DNA of 64,000 bases, taken from Prochlorococcus marinus str. SB. Lineage in GTDB: Bacteria; Cyanobacteriota; Cyanobacteriia; PCC-6307; Cyanobiaceae. The translations under genes and the position numbers were made by a program. This document shows positions 47,766 through 56,853 of the stretch, piece after piece (the stretch's first letter is position 1; each line of letters begins with the position of its first letter). The stretch is taken from NCBI RefSeq assembly GCF_000760115.1, contig NZ_JNAS01000002.1, forward strand, positions 744,001 to 808,000. The letters run 5' to 3'. The notes below the pieces were generated by a model, which worked only from the letters and a program-made list of their open reading frames with translations, did not search any database and was not told the origin of the DNA.

Positions 47766-50735
47766 ATGGAATCTTTTCGACAGATAAAAAATAACAATGT
47801 GGATCTGATAAGTAACAATGATCCACTTGATAAAAATCGTCTTTTAATAGAAGATCTATGGGAATCTGTGCTGAGAGAAGAATGTCCTGATGATCAAGCA
47901 GAAAGAATGATACAGCTTAAAGAATTAAGTTATTCAAAACAAATTGATGGCGATAGTTCAAAAACTTTTAAGAATGAAATAGTTAATATTATAAATTCTA
48001 TGGATTTAGCAGAATCCATAGCAGCAGCAAGGGCGTTTTCATTGTATTTTCAACTAGTGAATATTTTGGAACAAAGAGTTGAGGAAGATAGATATATTCA
48101 AAGCTTTACCAATAAGGATGTTAAAAAATCGCCTGACAATCTTGACCCCTTTGCCCCAGCATTGGCAAGGCAAAATGCTCCAGTAACTTTTAGAGAACTA
48201 TTTTACAGGCTGAGAAAATTAAATGTACCACCAGGAAAATTAGAGGAGTTATTGCAGGAAATGGATATTCGTTTAGTTTTTACTGCACATCCGACGGAGA
48301 TAGTAAGACATACGATTAGACATAAGCAAACAAGAGTAGCAAATTTGCTAAAAAAAATACAGATTGAGCAATTCCTAACACAAGAAGAAAAAAATTTTCT
48401 AAAAACCCAATTAAAAGAGGAAGTAAGACTTTGGTGGAGAACAGATGAATTGCATCAATTTAAACCTTCAGTTTTAGACGAGGTTGATTACGCCTTGCAT
48501 TATTTTCAGCAAGTTTTATTTAATGCGATGCCTCAATTGAGGGGTAGAATCGCTGAAGCACTCACCGAAAATTATCCAGATGTTCAGATGCCCTCTGAAT
48601 CTTTTTGCAACTTCGGTTCTTGGGTAGGCTCTGATAGGGACGGTAATCCATCGGTCACTCCTGAGATAACATGGAGAACTGCATGCTACCAAAGGCAGTT
48701 GATGTTGGAAAGATATATTATTGCGATCTCTAATCTTAGAGATCAATTAAGTGTCTCGATGCAATGGAGTCAAGTCAGTTCCTCTCTACTAGAGTCACTC
48801 GAAACTGACAGGGTTAAGTTCCCTGAAATATATGAAGCTAGAGCTACAAGGTATAGATCAGAACCCTATAGATTGAAATTAAGTTATATTTTGGAAAAAT
48901 TAAGGTTAACACAAGAAAGAAATAATTTATTAGCTGATAGTGGGTGGAAATTTGAATTGGAGGGAGAAACTGATAACAAAAATCTAGATAAAGTTGAAAA
49001 CTTATATTACAAGTCAGTAAACGAATTTACTTATGATCTCGAACTAATTAAAAATAGTTTGATTAGTACAGATTTAAATTGTGAGTCTGTAAATACTTTA
49101 CTTACTCAGGTTCATATTTTTGGATTTTCTTTAGCCAGTTTAGATATTCGTCAAGAGAGTACAAGGCATAGTGACGCTATACAAGAGCTTACAAGTTATC
49201 TTGATTTATCTGTTCAATATGACCAAATGTCTGAGGAAGAGAAAATTAAATGGCTCATAGACGAATTAAATACAAAAAGGCCTTTAATTCCATCTGACGT
49301 TAACTGGACAAAAACTACAGAAGAAACTTTTTCAGTTTTTAAAATGGTTAAGAGACTACAGCAAGAATTTGGAAGTCGCATTTGTCATTCTTATGTAATT
49401 TCAATGAGTCATAGTGCATCTGATTTGCTTGAAGTTCTCTTGCTGGCAAAAGAAATGGGACTTCTTGATCAAAATTCACAAAAGTCAAAATTATTAGTTG
49501 TTCCTCTTTTTGAAACTGTGGAAGACCTTAAAAGAGCACCAGAAGTAATGGAAAAGTTGTTTAAATTAGATTTCTATAGATCATTATTGCCAAAAGTAGG
49601 AGAATCTTTTAAACCTCTGCAAGAATTAATGCTTGGATATTCTGATAGCAATAAAGATTCAGGGTTTGTTTCTAGTAATTGGGAAATTCATAGAGCTCAA
49701 ATAGCTCTTCAAAATCTCTCAAGTAGAAATAACATATTGCTAAGACTTTTTCATGGAAGAGGTGGTTCTGTAGGGAGAGGAGGAGGCCCGGCCTATCAGG
49801 CAATATTGGCTCAACCAAGCGGTACTTTAAAAGGGAGAATAAAAATAACAGAACAAGGTGAAGTTTTAGCTTCTAAATATAGTCTTCCCGAACTGGCTTT
49901 GTACAATCTTGAGACTGTAACTACAGCGGTAATTCAAAATAGTTTGGTAAATAATAGACTTGACGCTACTCCAGAATGGAATCAATTAATGTCTAGGTTG
50001 GCAGAAACATCGAGGTCTCATTACAGAAAATTAGTGCATGAGAATCCTGATCTGTTAAATTTCTTTCAAGAGGTCACTCCAATTGAAGAAATAAGTAAAT
50101 TACAGATATCTAGTAGGCCTGCTAGAAGAAAAAAAGGTGCAAAAGATTTGTCAAGTTTAAGAGCTATTCCATGGGTATTTGGTTGGACACAAAGTAGATT
50201 TCTTTTACCAAGTTGGTTTGGAGTAGGCACTGCATTGTCATCTGAATTAAATTCAGATCCACAACAAATTGAATTATTAAGAGTTCTGCATCAAAGATGG
50301 CCATTTTTTAGGATGCTCATATCTAAGGTAGAAATGACATTATCTAAGGTCGATTTGGAAGTTGCTAGATATTATGTTGATACTCTTGGCAGTAAAGAAA
50401 ATAAAAATTCTTTTGATGATATTTTTGAAGTAATTTCTAAGGAATATAATCTTACAAAATCTTTAATTCTTGAAATTACTGGTAAAAATAAGCTCCTAGA
50501 ATCTGATAGAGACTTGAAATCATCAGTAAGCTTGAGAAATAAGACAATTATTCCATTGGGGTTTTTGCAGGTTTCACTTCTAAGAAGATTAAGAGACCAG
50601 ACAAGACAACCTCCAATAAGCGAATTTATGATAGATAAAGATGAATCTAGAAGGGCTTACAGCAGAAGTGAACTATTGAGGGGAGCACTTTTAACTATTA
50701 ATGGGATAGCAGCAGGCATGAGAAATACAGGTTGA
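47766..50735 (+). CDS. ppc: Phosphoenolpyruvate carboxylase
   Basis: A 989-residue enzyme that adds bicarbonate to PEP to give oxaloacetate, refilling the incomplete TCA cycle and feeding aspartate. The catalytic histidine is in [18 protein letters not shown]; other blocks are [31 protein letters not shown] and the glycine loop [16 protein letters not shown]. The C-terminus MRNTG is the conserved active-site closure. Length is at the upper end for the family, as in other picocyanobacteria. The next gene starts 3 bases after the stop. Confidence 0.97.
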   Translation: MESFRQIKNNNVDLISNNDPLDKNRLLIEDLWESVLREECPDDQAERMIQLKELSYSKQIDGDSSKTFKNEIVNIINSMDLAESIAAARAFSLYFQLVNILEQRVEEDRYIQSFTNKDVKKSPDNLDPFAPALARQNAPVTFRELFYRLRKLNVPPGKLEELLQEMDIRLVFTAHPTEIVRHTIRHKQTRVANLLKKIQIEQFLTQEEKNFLKTQLKEEVRLWWRTDELHQFKPSVLDEVDYALHYFQQVLFNAMPQLRGRIAEALTENYPDVQMPSESFCNFGSWVGSDRDGNPSVTPEITWRTACYQRQLMLERYIIAISNLRDQLSVSMQWSQVSSSLLESLETDRVKFPEIYEARATRYRSEPYRLKLSYILEKLRLTQERNNLLADSGWKFELEGETDNKNLDKVENLYYKSVNEFTYDLELIKNSLISTDLNCESVNTLLTQVHIFGFSLASLDIRQESTRHSDAIQELTSYLDLSVQYDQMSEEEKIKWLIDELNTKRPLIPSDVNWTKTTEETFSVFKMVKRLQQEFGSRICHSYVISMSHSASDLLEVLLLAKEMGLLDQNSQKSKLLVVPLFETVEDLKRAPEVMEKLFKLDFYRSLLPKVGESFKPLQELMLGYSDSNKDSGFVSSNWEIHRAQIALQNLSSRNNILLRLFHGRGGSVGRGGGPAYQAILAQPSGTLKGRIKITEQGEVLASKYSLPELALYNLETVTTAVIQNSLVNNRLDATPEWNQLMSRLAETSRSHYRKLVHENPDLLNFFQEVTPIEEISKLQISSRPARRKKGAKDLSSLRAIPWVFGWTQSRFLLPSWFGVGTALSSELNSDPQQIELLRVLHQRWPFFRMLISKVEMTLSKVDLEVARYYVDTLGSKENKNSFDDIFEVISKEYNLTKSLILEITGKNKLLESDRDLKSSVSLRNKTIIPLGFLQVSLLRRLRDQTRQPPISEFMIDKDESRRAYSRSELLRGALLTINGIAAGMRNTG

Positions 50736-50738
50736 TAA

Positions 50739-51185
50739 TTGCAGTATTTTTCTAAAAAAAAACTTGTTCTCCCAGAAGGTTATTTTGTTAACTCTTCTCA
50801 AATTCCATTAGCTAAAGAAGTTAATAAACTTTTAGCAAATTGTGGTTGTGAGACTTTTCCAATAAAACCTCTTTCTGAGGCTATTCAGAAAAGTAATTTC
50901 TTTTTTACCATACAGAATGAATTAAAGAATAAATTATATGGTTTTGTAAGGGTTACCTCAGATAGGGGATTGAATGCTAACTTGTGGAATTTAAGTGCAT
51001 TGCCAGGGAATAATCAGCAACTTTATTATTCAATATTGCTTCAAGTAACTCTTGAGAAAATAAATAGAGAAATGCCTGGATGCAGTATTTCTGTACAGGC
51101 TCCAGTATCTTCGTTTTTAAGTTTAGAGGAAAATGGGTTTATACTAGACCCAAATGGAATAAGAGTAATGGGATATAAACTTTAA
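50739..51185 (+). CDS. Conserved hypothetical protein, possibly acyltransferase-like
   Basis: A 148-residue soluble protein. The middle has FTIQNELKNKLYGFVRVTSD followed by LNANLWNLSALPG, and the end has MGYKL after SFLSLEENGFILDPNGIRV. The alternation of strands and helices, and the final part, vaguely recall a GNAT acyltransferase, but the acetyl-CoA motif is not clear, so I do not name a function. The start is TTG, 3 bases after ppc, and no ATG is near. It is followed by the convergent tRNA-Arg. Confidence 0.7.
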   Translation: MQYFSKKKLVLPEGYFVNSSQIPLAKEVNKLLANCGCETFPIKPLSEAIQKSNFFFTIQNELKNKLYGFVRVTSDRGLNANLWNLSALPGNNQQLYYSILLQVTLEKINREMPGCSISVQAPVSSFLSLEENGFILDPNGIRVMGYKL

Positions 51186-51196
51186 AAATCATTTTA

Positions 51197-51270
51197 CGAG
51201 CATGGAGGGATTCGAACCCCCGACTCTCAGAACCGGAATCTGATGCTCTATCCAACTGAGCTACATGCCC
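51197..51270 (-). tRNA. tRNA-Arg (anticodon CCG)
   Basis: A complete 74-base cloverleaf on the minus strand: acceptor GGGCATG with CATGCTC, D arm TAGCTCAGTTGGATAGAGCA, anticodon stem TCAGA/TCTGA with loop TTCCGGT (anticodon CCG), and T arm with GGTTCGAATCC. It reads CGG codons, which are rare in such an AT-rich genome. Confidence 0.95.
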
Positions 51271-51347
51271 TTTAATTTTTCAATTTCTTTAAAGAAAATC
51301 TAAATATTTTAAACTTAGCTAATTTAATTAATGAATGCACAAAAAAA

Positions 51348-52439
51348 ATTTTTTTAAATAAATTAAAAATTAAAAATTTTCGGAACCATAAAAGTTTCGA
51401 AATTGATCTAAAAGAGCAAAGAGCAATTGTTCTTGGCTGCAATGGTATTGGCAAATCAAATTTACTTGAATCGGTTGAATTTTTAAGTCAATTAAAATCT
51501 AATAGAGCACTAAGCGATAAAGATTTAATAGAAAACGATAGTGATATGGCTGTAGTTATAGGACAGATAAATTTTAAAGACGATTTAAAGTTAAATTTAT
51601 TTCGTAAAGGGCCTAAAAGAATTTATGTTAATGAATCAATCTTGCAAAAACAGAGTGAAATAAAGAATTATATTCGGAGTGTATGTTTCTGTTCTAATGA
51701 TATAGATATTGTTAGAAGTGAACCAAGTTATCGGAGAACATGGATTGATAAAGTCGTATCTCAGCTTGAACCAGTATATCTAGACCTGATAAGTAGATTT
51801 AATAGGCTTTTAAAACAAAGAAGTCATTTTTGGCGTTCGGAAAGTTTCTTAAAAACCCAATCCACAGATATTGTTGAAAGCTTTGATATTCAAATGTCAA
51901 TAATAAGTACAAGAATTTTTCGGCGCAGAAGAAGAGCTTTATTAAAAATAAAACCATATGTTGAATATTGGCATAATCATTTAAGTAAATCTCAAGAGCA
52001 AATAGACATAAATTATCTATCGGGGATACAAAATATAAGTCCAGAAGAAGAAGAAGAAGAAGTTATTAGTAAAAAAATAGCAGAACAACTCTTAAATCAG
52101 CGTTCAATAGAAGCATTGACTGGTAAATGTAATTTTGGCCCTCATCGTGATGATATTGAGTTTCTAATTAATAATGTTTCAGTTAGAAAATATGGTTCCT
52201 CAGGACAGCAAAGGACTTTTATCTTGGCTTTAAAGATGGCTGAACTCGATTTATTAACTAAAACATTAAATGTTCCTCCAATACTTATATTGGATGATGT
52301 CTTGGCGGAATTAGATTTAACCAGGCAAAATTTATTATTAAATTCTGTTGGTAAAGATAGTCAATGTTTTATAAGTGCGACACATTTAGATAAATTTAAT
52401 CAGTCTTTCTTAGGCTCTTCACAGATGATTCACTTATAA
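51348..52439 (+). CDS. recF: DNA replication and repair protein RecF (start codon unclear)
   Basis: About 363 residues of an SMC-like ATPase that loads RecA on gapped DNA. Walker A is LGCNGIGKSNLLE at 51432-51470, the signature is YGSSGQQRTFILALKMAEL, and Walker B is PPILILDDVLAELD. The first in-frame ATG is at 51546, inside the fold and after Walker A, so it cannot be the true start. Upstream, from 51276, the frame has no ATG, GTG or TTG at all. Either ATT at 51348 (IFLNKLKIKNFRNHK) is used, or the ATG at 51331 is joined by a frame change in an A8T7 run (51341-51355). The coordinate given is the ATT. Downstream part is well supported. Confidence 0.85.
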   Translation: MFLNKLKIKNFRNHKSFEIDLKEQRAIVLGCNGIGKSNLLESVEFLSQLKSNRALSDKDLIENDSDMAVVIGQINFKDDLKLNLFRKGPKRIYVNESILQKQSEIKNYIRSVCFCSNDIDIVRSEPSYRRTWIDKVVSQLEPVYLDLISRFNRLLKQRSHFWRSESFLKTQSTDIVESFDIQMSIISTRIFRRRRRALLKIKPYVEYWHNHLSKSQEQIDINYLSGIQNISPEEEEEEVISKKIAEQLLNQRSIEALTGKCNFGPHRDDIEFLINNVSVRKYGSSGQQRTFILALKMAELDLLTKTLNVPPILILDDVLAELDLTRQNLLLNSVGKDSQCFISATHLDKFNQSFLGSSQMIHL

Positions 52440-52491
52440 TTCTTAAAAAGCATGTTTTTTAGCTAATCTTAATTTCATATAAATTTCTTAA

Positions 52492-52926
52492 ATGGAAATC
52501 TACAAAAAAAGTCAAATTTTAAGTTCGTTAAGAAATGACCAAAAATTAATTCATCAAAGTAAACACCTTTTGTTGGAACTTTATAGATGCGATCGCGAAA
52601 AATTAAATGACGAATCCTTTTTGCGCTGTATTTTAAATAGAGCTGCTAAATTGGCAAATGCAACAGTTTTGAATTTGATAAGTAATAAATTTGAGCCTCA
52701 GGGGGTTACGGCAATTGCATTACTGGCAGAATCTCATATTTCAATACATACTTGGCCTGAATCTAATTATTCGGCAGTCGATATTTTTACATGTGGTCAA
52801 AATATGATGCCTGAACTAGCTAGTCAATATTTAATTGAATCTTTGATGGCTAAAGAACATTCTTTGCGTGTCATTGAGAGAAATCCACCTTCAGCAGTCT
52901 CTAATCAGATCAGAACGGTTGTTTGA
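52492..52926 (+). CDS. speD: S-adenosylmethionine decarboxylase proenzyme
   Basis: A 144-residue bacterial class 1B enzyme that makes decarboxylated SAM for spermidine synthesis. It cleaves itself at the serine in LLAESHISIHTWPE, which becomes the pyruvoyl cofactor; NYSAVDIFTCG follows, with the catalytic cysteine. The start has about 20 residues more than the family core (which begins near SKHLLLELYRCD). It stands 52 bases after recF and converges on larE. Confidence 0.93.
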   Translation: MEIYKKSQILSSLRNDQKLIHQSKHLLLELYRCDREKLNDESFLRCILNRAAKLANATVLNLISNKFEPQGVTAIALLAESHISIHTWPESNYSAVDIFTCGQNMMPELASQYLIESLMAKEHSLRVIERNPPSAVSNQIRTVV

Positions 52927-52932
52927 CAATAT

Positions 52933-53757
52933 TTACCTATTTAATTTTCCGCTTACAAGTCCCTCAAGATCTAAACTTGTGCAATTAAATCCTAAATTAG
53001 AAAAATATTGAACTAACTCACTAAAATTACATTTGTTAAAAAAATGCTTTAATTCATCTTGGGGAATTTCTATTCTTGCAGTTGAGCCTTGGCATCTAAC
53101 TCTAACCTCCGATATTCCATATTCTTTAAGATATTCTTCTGCTTTCTCAACCATTTTTAGCCTTTCACTAGTTATTTCATGGCCATAAGGAAATCTTGAT
53201 GATAAACAAGGTTGAGCAGGTTTATCCCACCAAGGAAAACCCAATGCTCTTGATATATCCCTAATGTCTTGTTTTGAGACTTTAAATTTTGCAAGGGGAG
53301 AGATGACTCCTGCTTGTTTTGAGGCTTGTATACCTGGTCTGTAATCTTTAAGGTCATCCAGATTGACTCCATCTAAAACTATCTTGTAATTAAGTTTTTT
53401 AGAGAGGTAGGTTGTATGTTTGTGGAGCTCTTTTTTGCATGCAAAGCACCTATCCTTAGGATTTTCACTGTAACTTGATTGGTCTAATTCGGATGTTTTA
53501 ATCTCTACATGCTTTACTCCAATCCATTTTGCTTGCCATCTTGCTTCTTCACGAAGAGTAGTGGCTAATGCAGGAGAAATTCCAGTTATGGCAATTGCTT
53601 TGCTACCTAATTGCTCGAATGCTAATGATGCTACTAATGTACTGTCAACTCCTCCGGAATAAGCAATACAAACACTATCAAGATTCTTAATGTATCTTCT
53701 AATTGTATAAAGCTTTTCACTTTGTTCATCAGAGAGAATTTCTAGTTGATTGAACAT
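52933..53757 (-). CDS. larE: LarE-type ATP-dependent sacrificial sulfur transferase
   Basis: About 274 residues. The PP-loop for ATP is CIAYSGGVDSTLVASLAF, and the sulfur-giving cysteine is in DKPAQPCLSSRFPYGHEIT. A second CxxC (RCFACKKEL) precedes it. In lactate racemase maturation LarE gives its own cysteine sulfur to the nickel-pincer cofactor. The frame is open to 53778 with another ATG; I prefer the ATG at 53757. No larA, larB or larC is near, so the substrate may be another cofactor. Confidence 0.88.
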   Translation of the reverse strand: MFNQLEILSDEQSEKLYTIRRYIKNLDSVCIAYSGGVDSTLVASLAFEQLGSKAIAITGISPALATTLREEARWQAKWIGVKHVEIKTSELDQSSYSENPKDRCFACKKELHKHTTYLSKKLNYKIVLDGVNLDDLKDYRPGIQASKQAGVISPLAKFKVSKQDIRDISRALGFPWWDKPAQPCLSSRFPYGHEITSERLKMVEKAEEYLKEYGISEVRVRCQGSTARIEIPQDELKHFFNKCNFSELVQYFSNLGFNCTSLDLEGLVSGKLNR

Positions 53758-53865
53758 GCTAATTACTTTAAAATTCAAATTACCTATGAATAGGTTGAAT
53801 TTATTATTAAATCTTTAATAATATTCTTATCTATATCTTAGATTAAATTTATTAATTTTGTTCAA

Positions 53866-55026
53866 TTGACGAATACGAGTAGAAATAGAGGAATTGGAAT
53901 TGTCACAGCAAGTGACAGTCAAGAGAGATCAAAAGGTCAATTACATATTTATGATGGAGAGGGAAAGGGGAAAAGTCAGGCTGCTTTGGGAGTAGTTCTC
54001 AGGACAATAGGATTAGGAATATGCGAAAAAAGACAGTCAAGAGTTTTACTTCTAAGATTTTTAAAAGGCCCTGAGAGACCATATGACGAGGATTCAGCTA
54101 TAGAGGCTTTACAAAGAGGCTTTCCACATTTAATTGACCATGTAAGGACAGGAAGATCCGAATTTTTCACTGCTGACCAAGTTACAAAGTTTGATGTTGG
54201 TGAGGCCGAAAGAGGTTGGAATATTGCTAAAGGAGCAATTGCTAGTTCTCTTTATTCTGTAGTTGTACTAGATGAGTTAAATCCAGTTCTTGATTTAGGG
54301 ATGCTTGATATCAATGAAGTAGTTGATACTCTGCAAAATCGTCCAGATGGATTAGAAATAATTATTACTGGAAGGGCAGCCCCACCCTCTTTGGTAAGAA
54401 TATCTCAACTCCACTCAGAAATGAGACCGCGTTTGATAGGAGACTTATTAGAATTATCCAAACAAAGTAGTTCTAGTGGTGGAATTGAGATTTATACGGG
54501 TGAAGGAAAGGGTAAATCCACAAGTGCACTCGGTAAGGCTCTTCAAGCTATTGGTAAAGGAATATCTCAAGATAAAAGTCATAGAGTTTTAATATTACAG
54601 TGGTTAAAAGGTGGAAATGGATATACCGAAGATGCTGCTATAGAGGCTTTGAGAGAGAGTTACCCTCATTTAGTAGATCATTTGCGTTCAGGCAGAGATG
54701 CCATCGTATGGAGAGGTCAACAACAACCAATTGATTATGTTGAGGCTGAAAGAGCATGGGAAATTGCTAAAGCTGCTATTTTGTCTGGCTTGTATAAAAC
54801 AATCATTTTAGATGAATTGAATCCAACTGTTGATTTAGAGTTGTTACCTGTGGAATCAATACATCAAACGCTCTTAAAAAAACCCGCAGATACAGAAGTT
54901 GTAATTACTGGGAGGTGTAAAAATGAACCTTCATACTTTGAACTAGCTGATGTTTACTCTGAAATGGTTTGTCATAAGCATTATGCAAATGTGGGAGTTG
55001 ATTTAAAAAGAGGAGTTGATTACTAA
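53866..55026 (+). CDS. cobO: Tandem cob(I)alamin adenosyltransferase (double CobO)
   Basis: A 386-residue protein made of two CobO/BtuR domains. Domain 1 (about residues 25-195) has the P-loop DGEGKGKSQAALG, VVLDELNPVLDLG and ITGRAAPPSL. Domain 2 (about 205-380) repeats these as GEGKGKSTSALGKAL, IILDELNPTVDLE and ITGRCKNEPSY. Each has the parts needed to add an adenosyl group to the corrin cobalt, giving the active coenzyme. A single domain (about 190-230 residues) is the usual form. The start is TTG, divergent from larE. Confidence 0.9.
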   Translation: MTNTSRNRGIGIVTASDSQERSKGQLHIYDGEGKGKSQAALGVVLRTIGLGICEKRQSRVLLLRFLKGPERPYDEDSAIEALQRGFPHLIDHVRTGRSEFFTADQVTKFDVGEAERGWNIAKGAIASSLYSVVVLDELNPVLDLGMLDINEVVDTLQNRPDGLEIIITGRAAPPSLVRISQLHSEMRPRLIGDLLELSKQSSSSGGIEIYTGEGKGKSTSALGKALQAIGKGISQDKSHRVLILQWLKGGNGYTEDAAIEALRESYPHLVDHLRSGRDAIVWRGQQQPIDYVEAERAWEIAKAAILSGLYKTIILDELNPTVDLELLPVESIHQTLLKKPADTEVVITGRCKNEPSYFELADVYSEMVCHKHYANVGVDLKRGVDY

Positions 55027-56186
55027 CTTATTCTTAAAAAATTATTTGCACAATATTTTTTTATTTTTTCAATGCCGCCTTCAATTGATCTTGACTGAAT
55101 TTTGAATTTAGACAAGATTCTTGAAGCTTTTTCAGAGCGTTTCCCCGATTTACATATAGTAAAAACCTCTTTATTTAAACTTTCTTTTTGAATAAATTTT
55201 AAGTCAGATTCTTGCTTCAAATGACTCAGAGGAAGTGAGATAGATCCCTCTATTGCGGATTTAGAAAACTCTTCATTTTCTCTAACATCAATTAAAAGAA
55301 TTTTGTTAGGTTTTGCTATGTATAAACTATTAAAGTCATTAGCATTAATACTTTTAATTTCATCGTTTTCCCCACAATATTCATCACTATTATAAAAGCT
55401 CTCAAACTGAGATAAATTTTTTATTCGTTTATTTAACTGATCACTTTTAAGATGTAATTTTTTCATATTCATATTAAAAAGATCAAAAATTAAAATTTTC
55501 CCATCTAAAATTTCACCTTTTTTTAAAATGATTTTGATAATTTCATTAACCTGAAGAATTCCTATTAAACCTGTTGAAACACCAACAACCCCATATTCTG
55601 CACAACTAGGGGCAGCATTTTTTGTAGGTGATTCTGGAAGTAAGTCTCTTAAATTAGGACTATTTTTATATAAATTGAAAACGCTCACTTGCCCTTCAAA
55701 GCCTTGTACACTTCCAAAGACTAGGGGTTTTTTTAATATCAGGCATGAATCATTTATTAAATATCTTGTGCCAAAGTTATCCGAGCAATCACAAATAACA
55801 TCAAACTCTTCTATTAATTCAAGAGCATTTTTAGGATTAATTCTCTCTGAAAAGGTTAATATTTCACAATTAGGATTGAATTTTTTAATTCTTTCCCGAG
55901 CAGAATCAATTTTAAGATTGCCAATAGTATTTGTTTCATGAATTATCTGTCTCTGGAGATTAGACTTTTCAACTTGATCGTTATCAACTATTCCAATTCT
56001 CCCAATTCCTGCTGCAGCTAGATAAAGCAAAACGGAAGAACCAAGCCCACCTGCTCCAATGCATAATACTGAGCTCTTTTTAAGATTTAGTTGGCCCTCA
56101 TAACCTATCTCTTTGAGGGTCAAATGTTTTTGATATCTTTCTTCTTCATCAGAGTTTAAGAAATTAAATTTTATATCTTTGGACAT
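55023..56186 (-). CDS. moeB: MoeB/MoeZ-type adenylyltransferase with rhodanese domain
   Basis: A 387-residue E1-like enzyme. The ThiF/MoeB domain covers residues 1-250: CIGAGGLGSSVLLYLAAAGI for ATP and NLQRQIIHETNTIGN, then APSCAEYGVVGVSTG. A C-terminal rhodanese domain (about 275-387) carries the active site FTICKSGKRSEKA. The CxxC zinc pairs of E. coli MoeB are missing, as in MoeZ-type fusions. It adenylates and sulfurates a ubiquitin-like protein (MoaD or ThiS). It overlaps the double cobO gene by 4 bases, tail to tail. Confidence 0.92.
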   Translation of the reverse strand: MSKDIKFNFLNSDEEERYQKHLTLKEIGYEGQLNLKKSSVLCIGAGGLGSSVLLYLAAAGIGRIGIVDNDQVEKSNLQRQIIHETNTIGNLKIDSARERIKKFNPNCEILTFSERINPKNALELIEEFDVICDCSDNFGTRYLINDSCLILKKPLVFGSVQGFEGQVSVFNLYKNSPNLRDLLPESPTKNAAPSCAEYGVVGVSTGLIGILQVNEIIKIILKKGEILDGKILIFDLFNMNMKKLHLKSDQLNKRIKNLSQFESFYNSDEYCGENDEIKSINANDFNSLYIAKPNKILLIDVRENEEFSKSAIEGSISLPLSHLKQESDLKFIQKESLNKEVFTICKSGKRSEKASRILSKFKIQSRSIEGGIEKIKKYCANNFLRIS

Positions 56187-56480
56187 TGAAATCCTTTAAT
56201 GTTTGCGAAATAAACTATGAAAATATAATAATTAAAATAAAAATTTTAGACTTTTAAATTTTTCTTATTACTATAATTTATTAATGTTTTTGTTAGAACT
56301 AGACCATAATGTGAAGTTTTTATAAATCAATTTTAAGTTTAAATATCTTCAGAAAGCATATATACCAACGCCTCTAAAAAAATACAAAATGTTTCGGTTC
56401 GGAATTTTGCACAACAAAAAGGTAGTCAATAGACGTTTTTTCCGATACTGTCTGGTTCATATATTAAGTTTACTGAATTC
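56187..56480. other. Intergenic region upstream of the CAAD gene
   Basis: Nearly 300 bases without a large gene, between divergent moeB and the CAAD gene. The first half is almost only A and T. The second half (from about 56370) is less AT-rich and holds a clean 31-codon open frame (56389-56484) ending in an ATGA overlap with the CAAD start. I see no tRNA or riboswitch. Confidence 0.6.
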
Positions 56481-56484
56481 ATGA
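56389..56484 (+). other. Possible short leader ORF overlapping the CAAD start
   Basis: ATG at 56389 opens a frame of 31 codons with sequence MFRFGILHNKKVVNRRFFR and more, ending in TGA that overlaps the ATG of the next gene (ATGA). It is rich in Arg, Phe and Leu. Such an arrangement fits a translated leader that couples to the main gene. It could also be chance. Below the length that can be judged by content. Confidence 0.3.
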
Positions 56485-56846
56485 GTGATAACACTCCAGA
56501 GTCAAATCAAGACTCCGGCTCCGATACAAGCTCAGAAACCAAAAGTTTTTCAGAGAAGTACTCTGATGTTATGGGAAAAGTCAACGAAACCCTTGGTAAT
56601 GTTGATTGGACTCAAATGGGCAAGTACGGCAAGGCGGCAGGCATAATTGCTGTTGTCGTAATAGCTCAGATAATAATTAAAGTTGTCATTGACACGATAA
56701 ACTTTTTCCCAATTCTTCCTGGTTTACTAGAACTGCTAGGGGTCATTGTTGTCGGTCAATGGAGCTGGCAAAATCTTCGTACCAGTGAAAATCGTGAAGC
56801 TGTTCTAGATAAGGTACAAAATCTTAAGAAGACATATTTAGGGTAG
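56481..56846 (+). CDS. CAAD/CURT1-type thylakoid membrane protein
   Basis: A 121-residue protein. The first 45 residues are acidic and Ser-rich (NTPESNQDSGSDTSSETKSF). Two membrane segments at about 53-72 (AAGIIAVVVIAQIIIKVVI) and 78-95 (FPILPGLLELLGVIVVGQW) follow, with a basic C-terminal helix (LDKVQNLKKTYLG). This is the CAAD domain, found alone or attached to aminoacyl-tRNA synthetases in cyanobacteria and as CURT1 in plants, where it curves thylakoid edges. Here it is the stand-alone form. Possible leader ORF upstream. Confidence 0.88.
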   Translation: MSDNTPESNQDSGSDTSSETKSFSEKYSDVMGKVNETLGNVDWTQMGKYGKAAGIIAVVVIAQIIIKVVIDTINFFPILPGLLELLGVIVVGQWSWQNLRTSENREAVLDKVQNLKKTYLG

Positions 56847-56853
56847 TTAAAGA

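Noticed and set aside
51546..52439. RecF starting at the first ATG (297 residues)
   Set aside because: This start removes the Walker A motif, which is encoded intact and in frame upstream.
55023..56186. MoeB as inactive because the zinc CxxC pairs are missing
   Set aside because: MoeZ-type fusions with rhodanese also lack these pairs and the catalytic parts are present.
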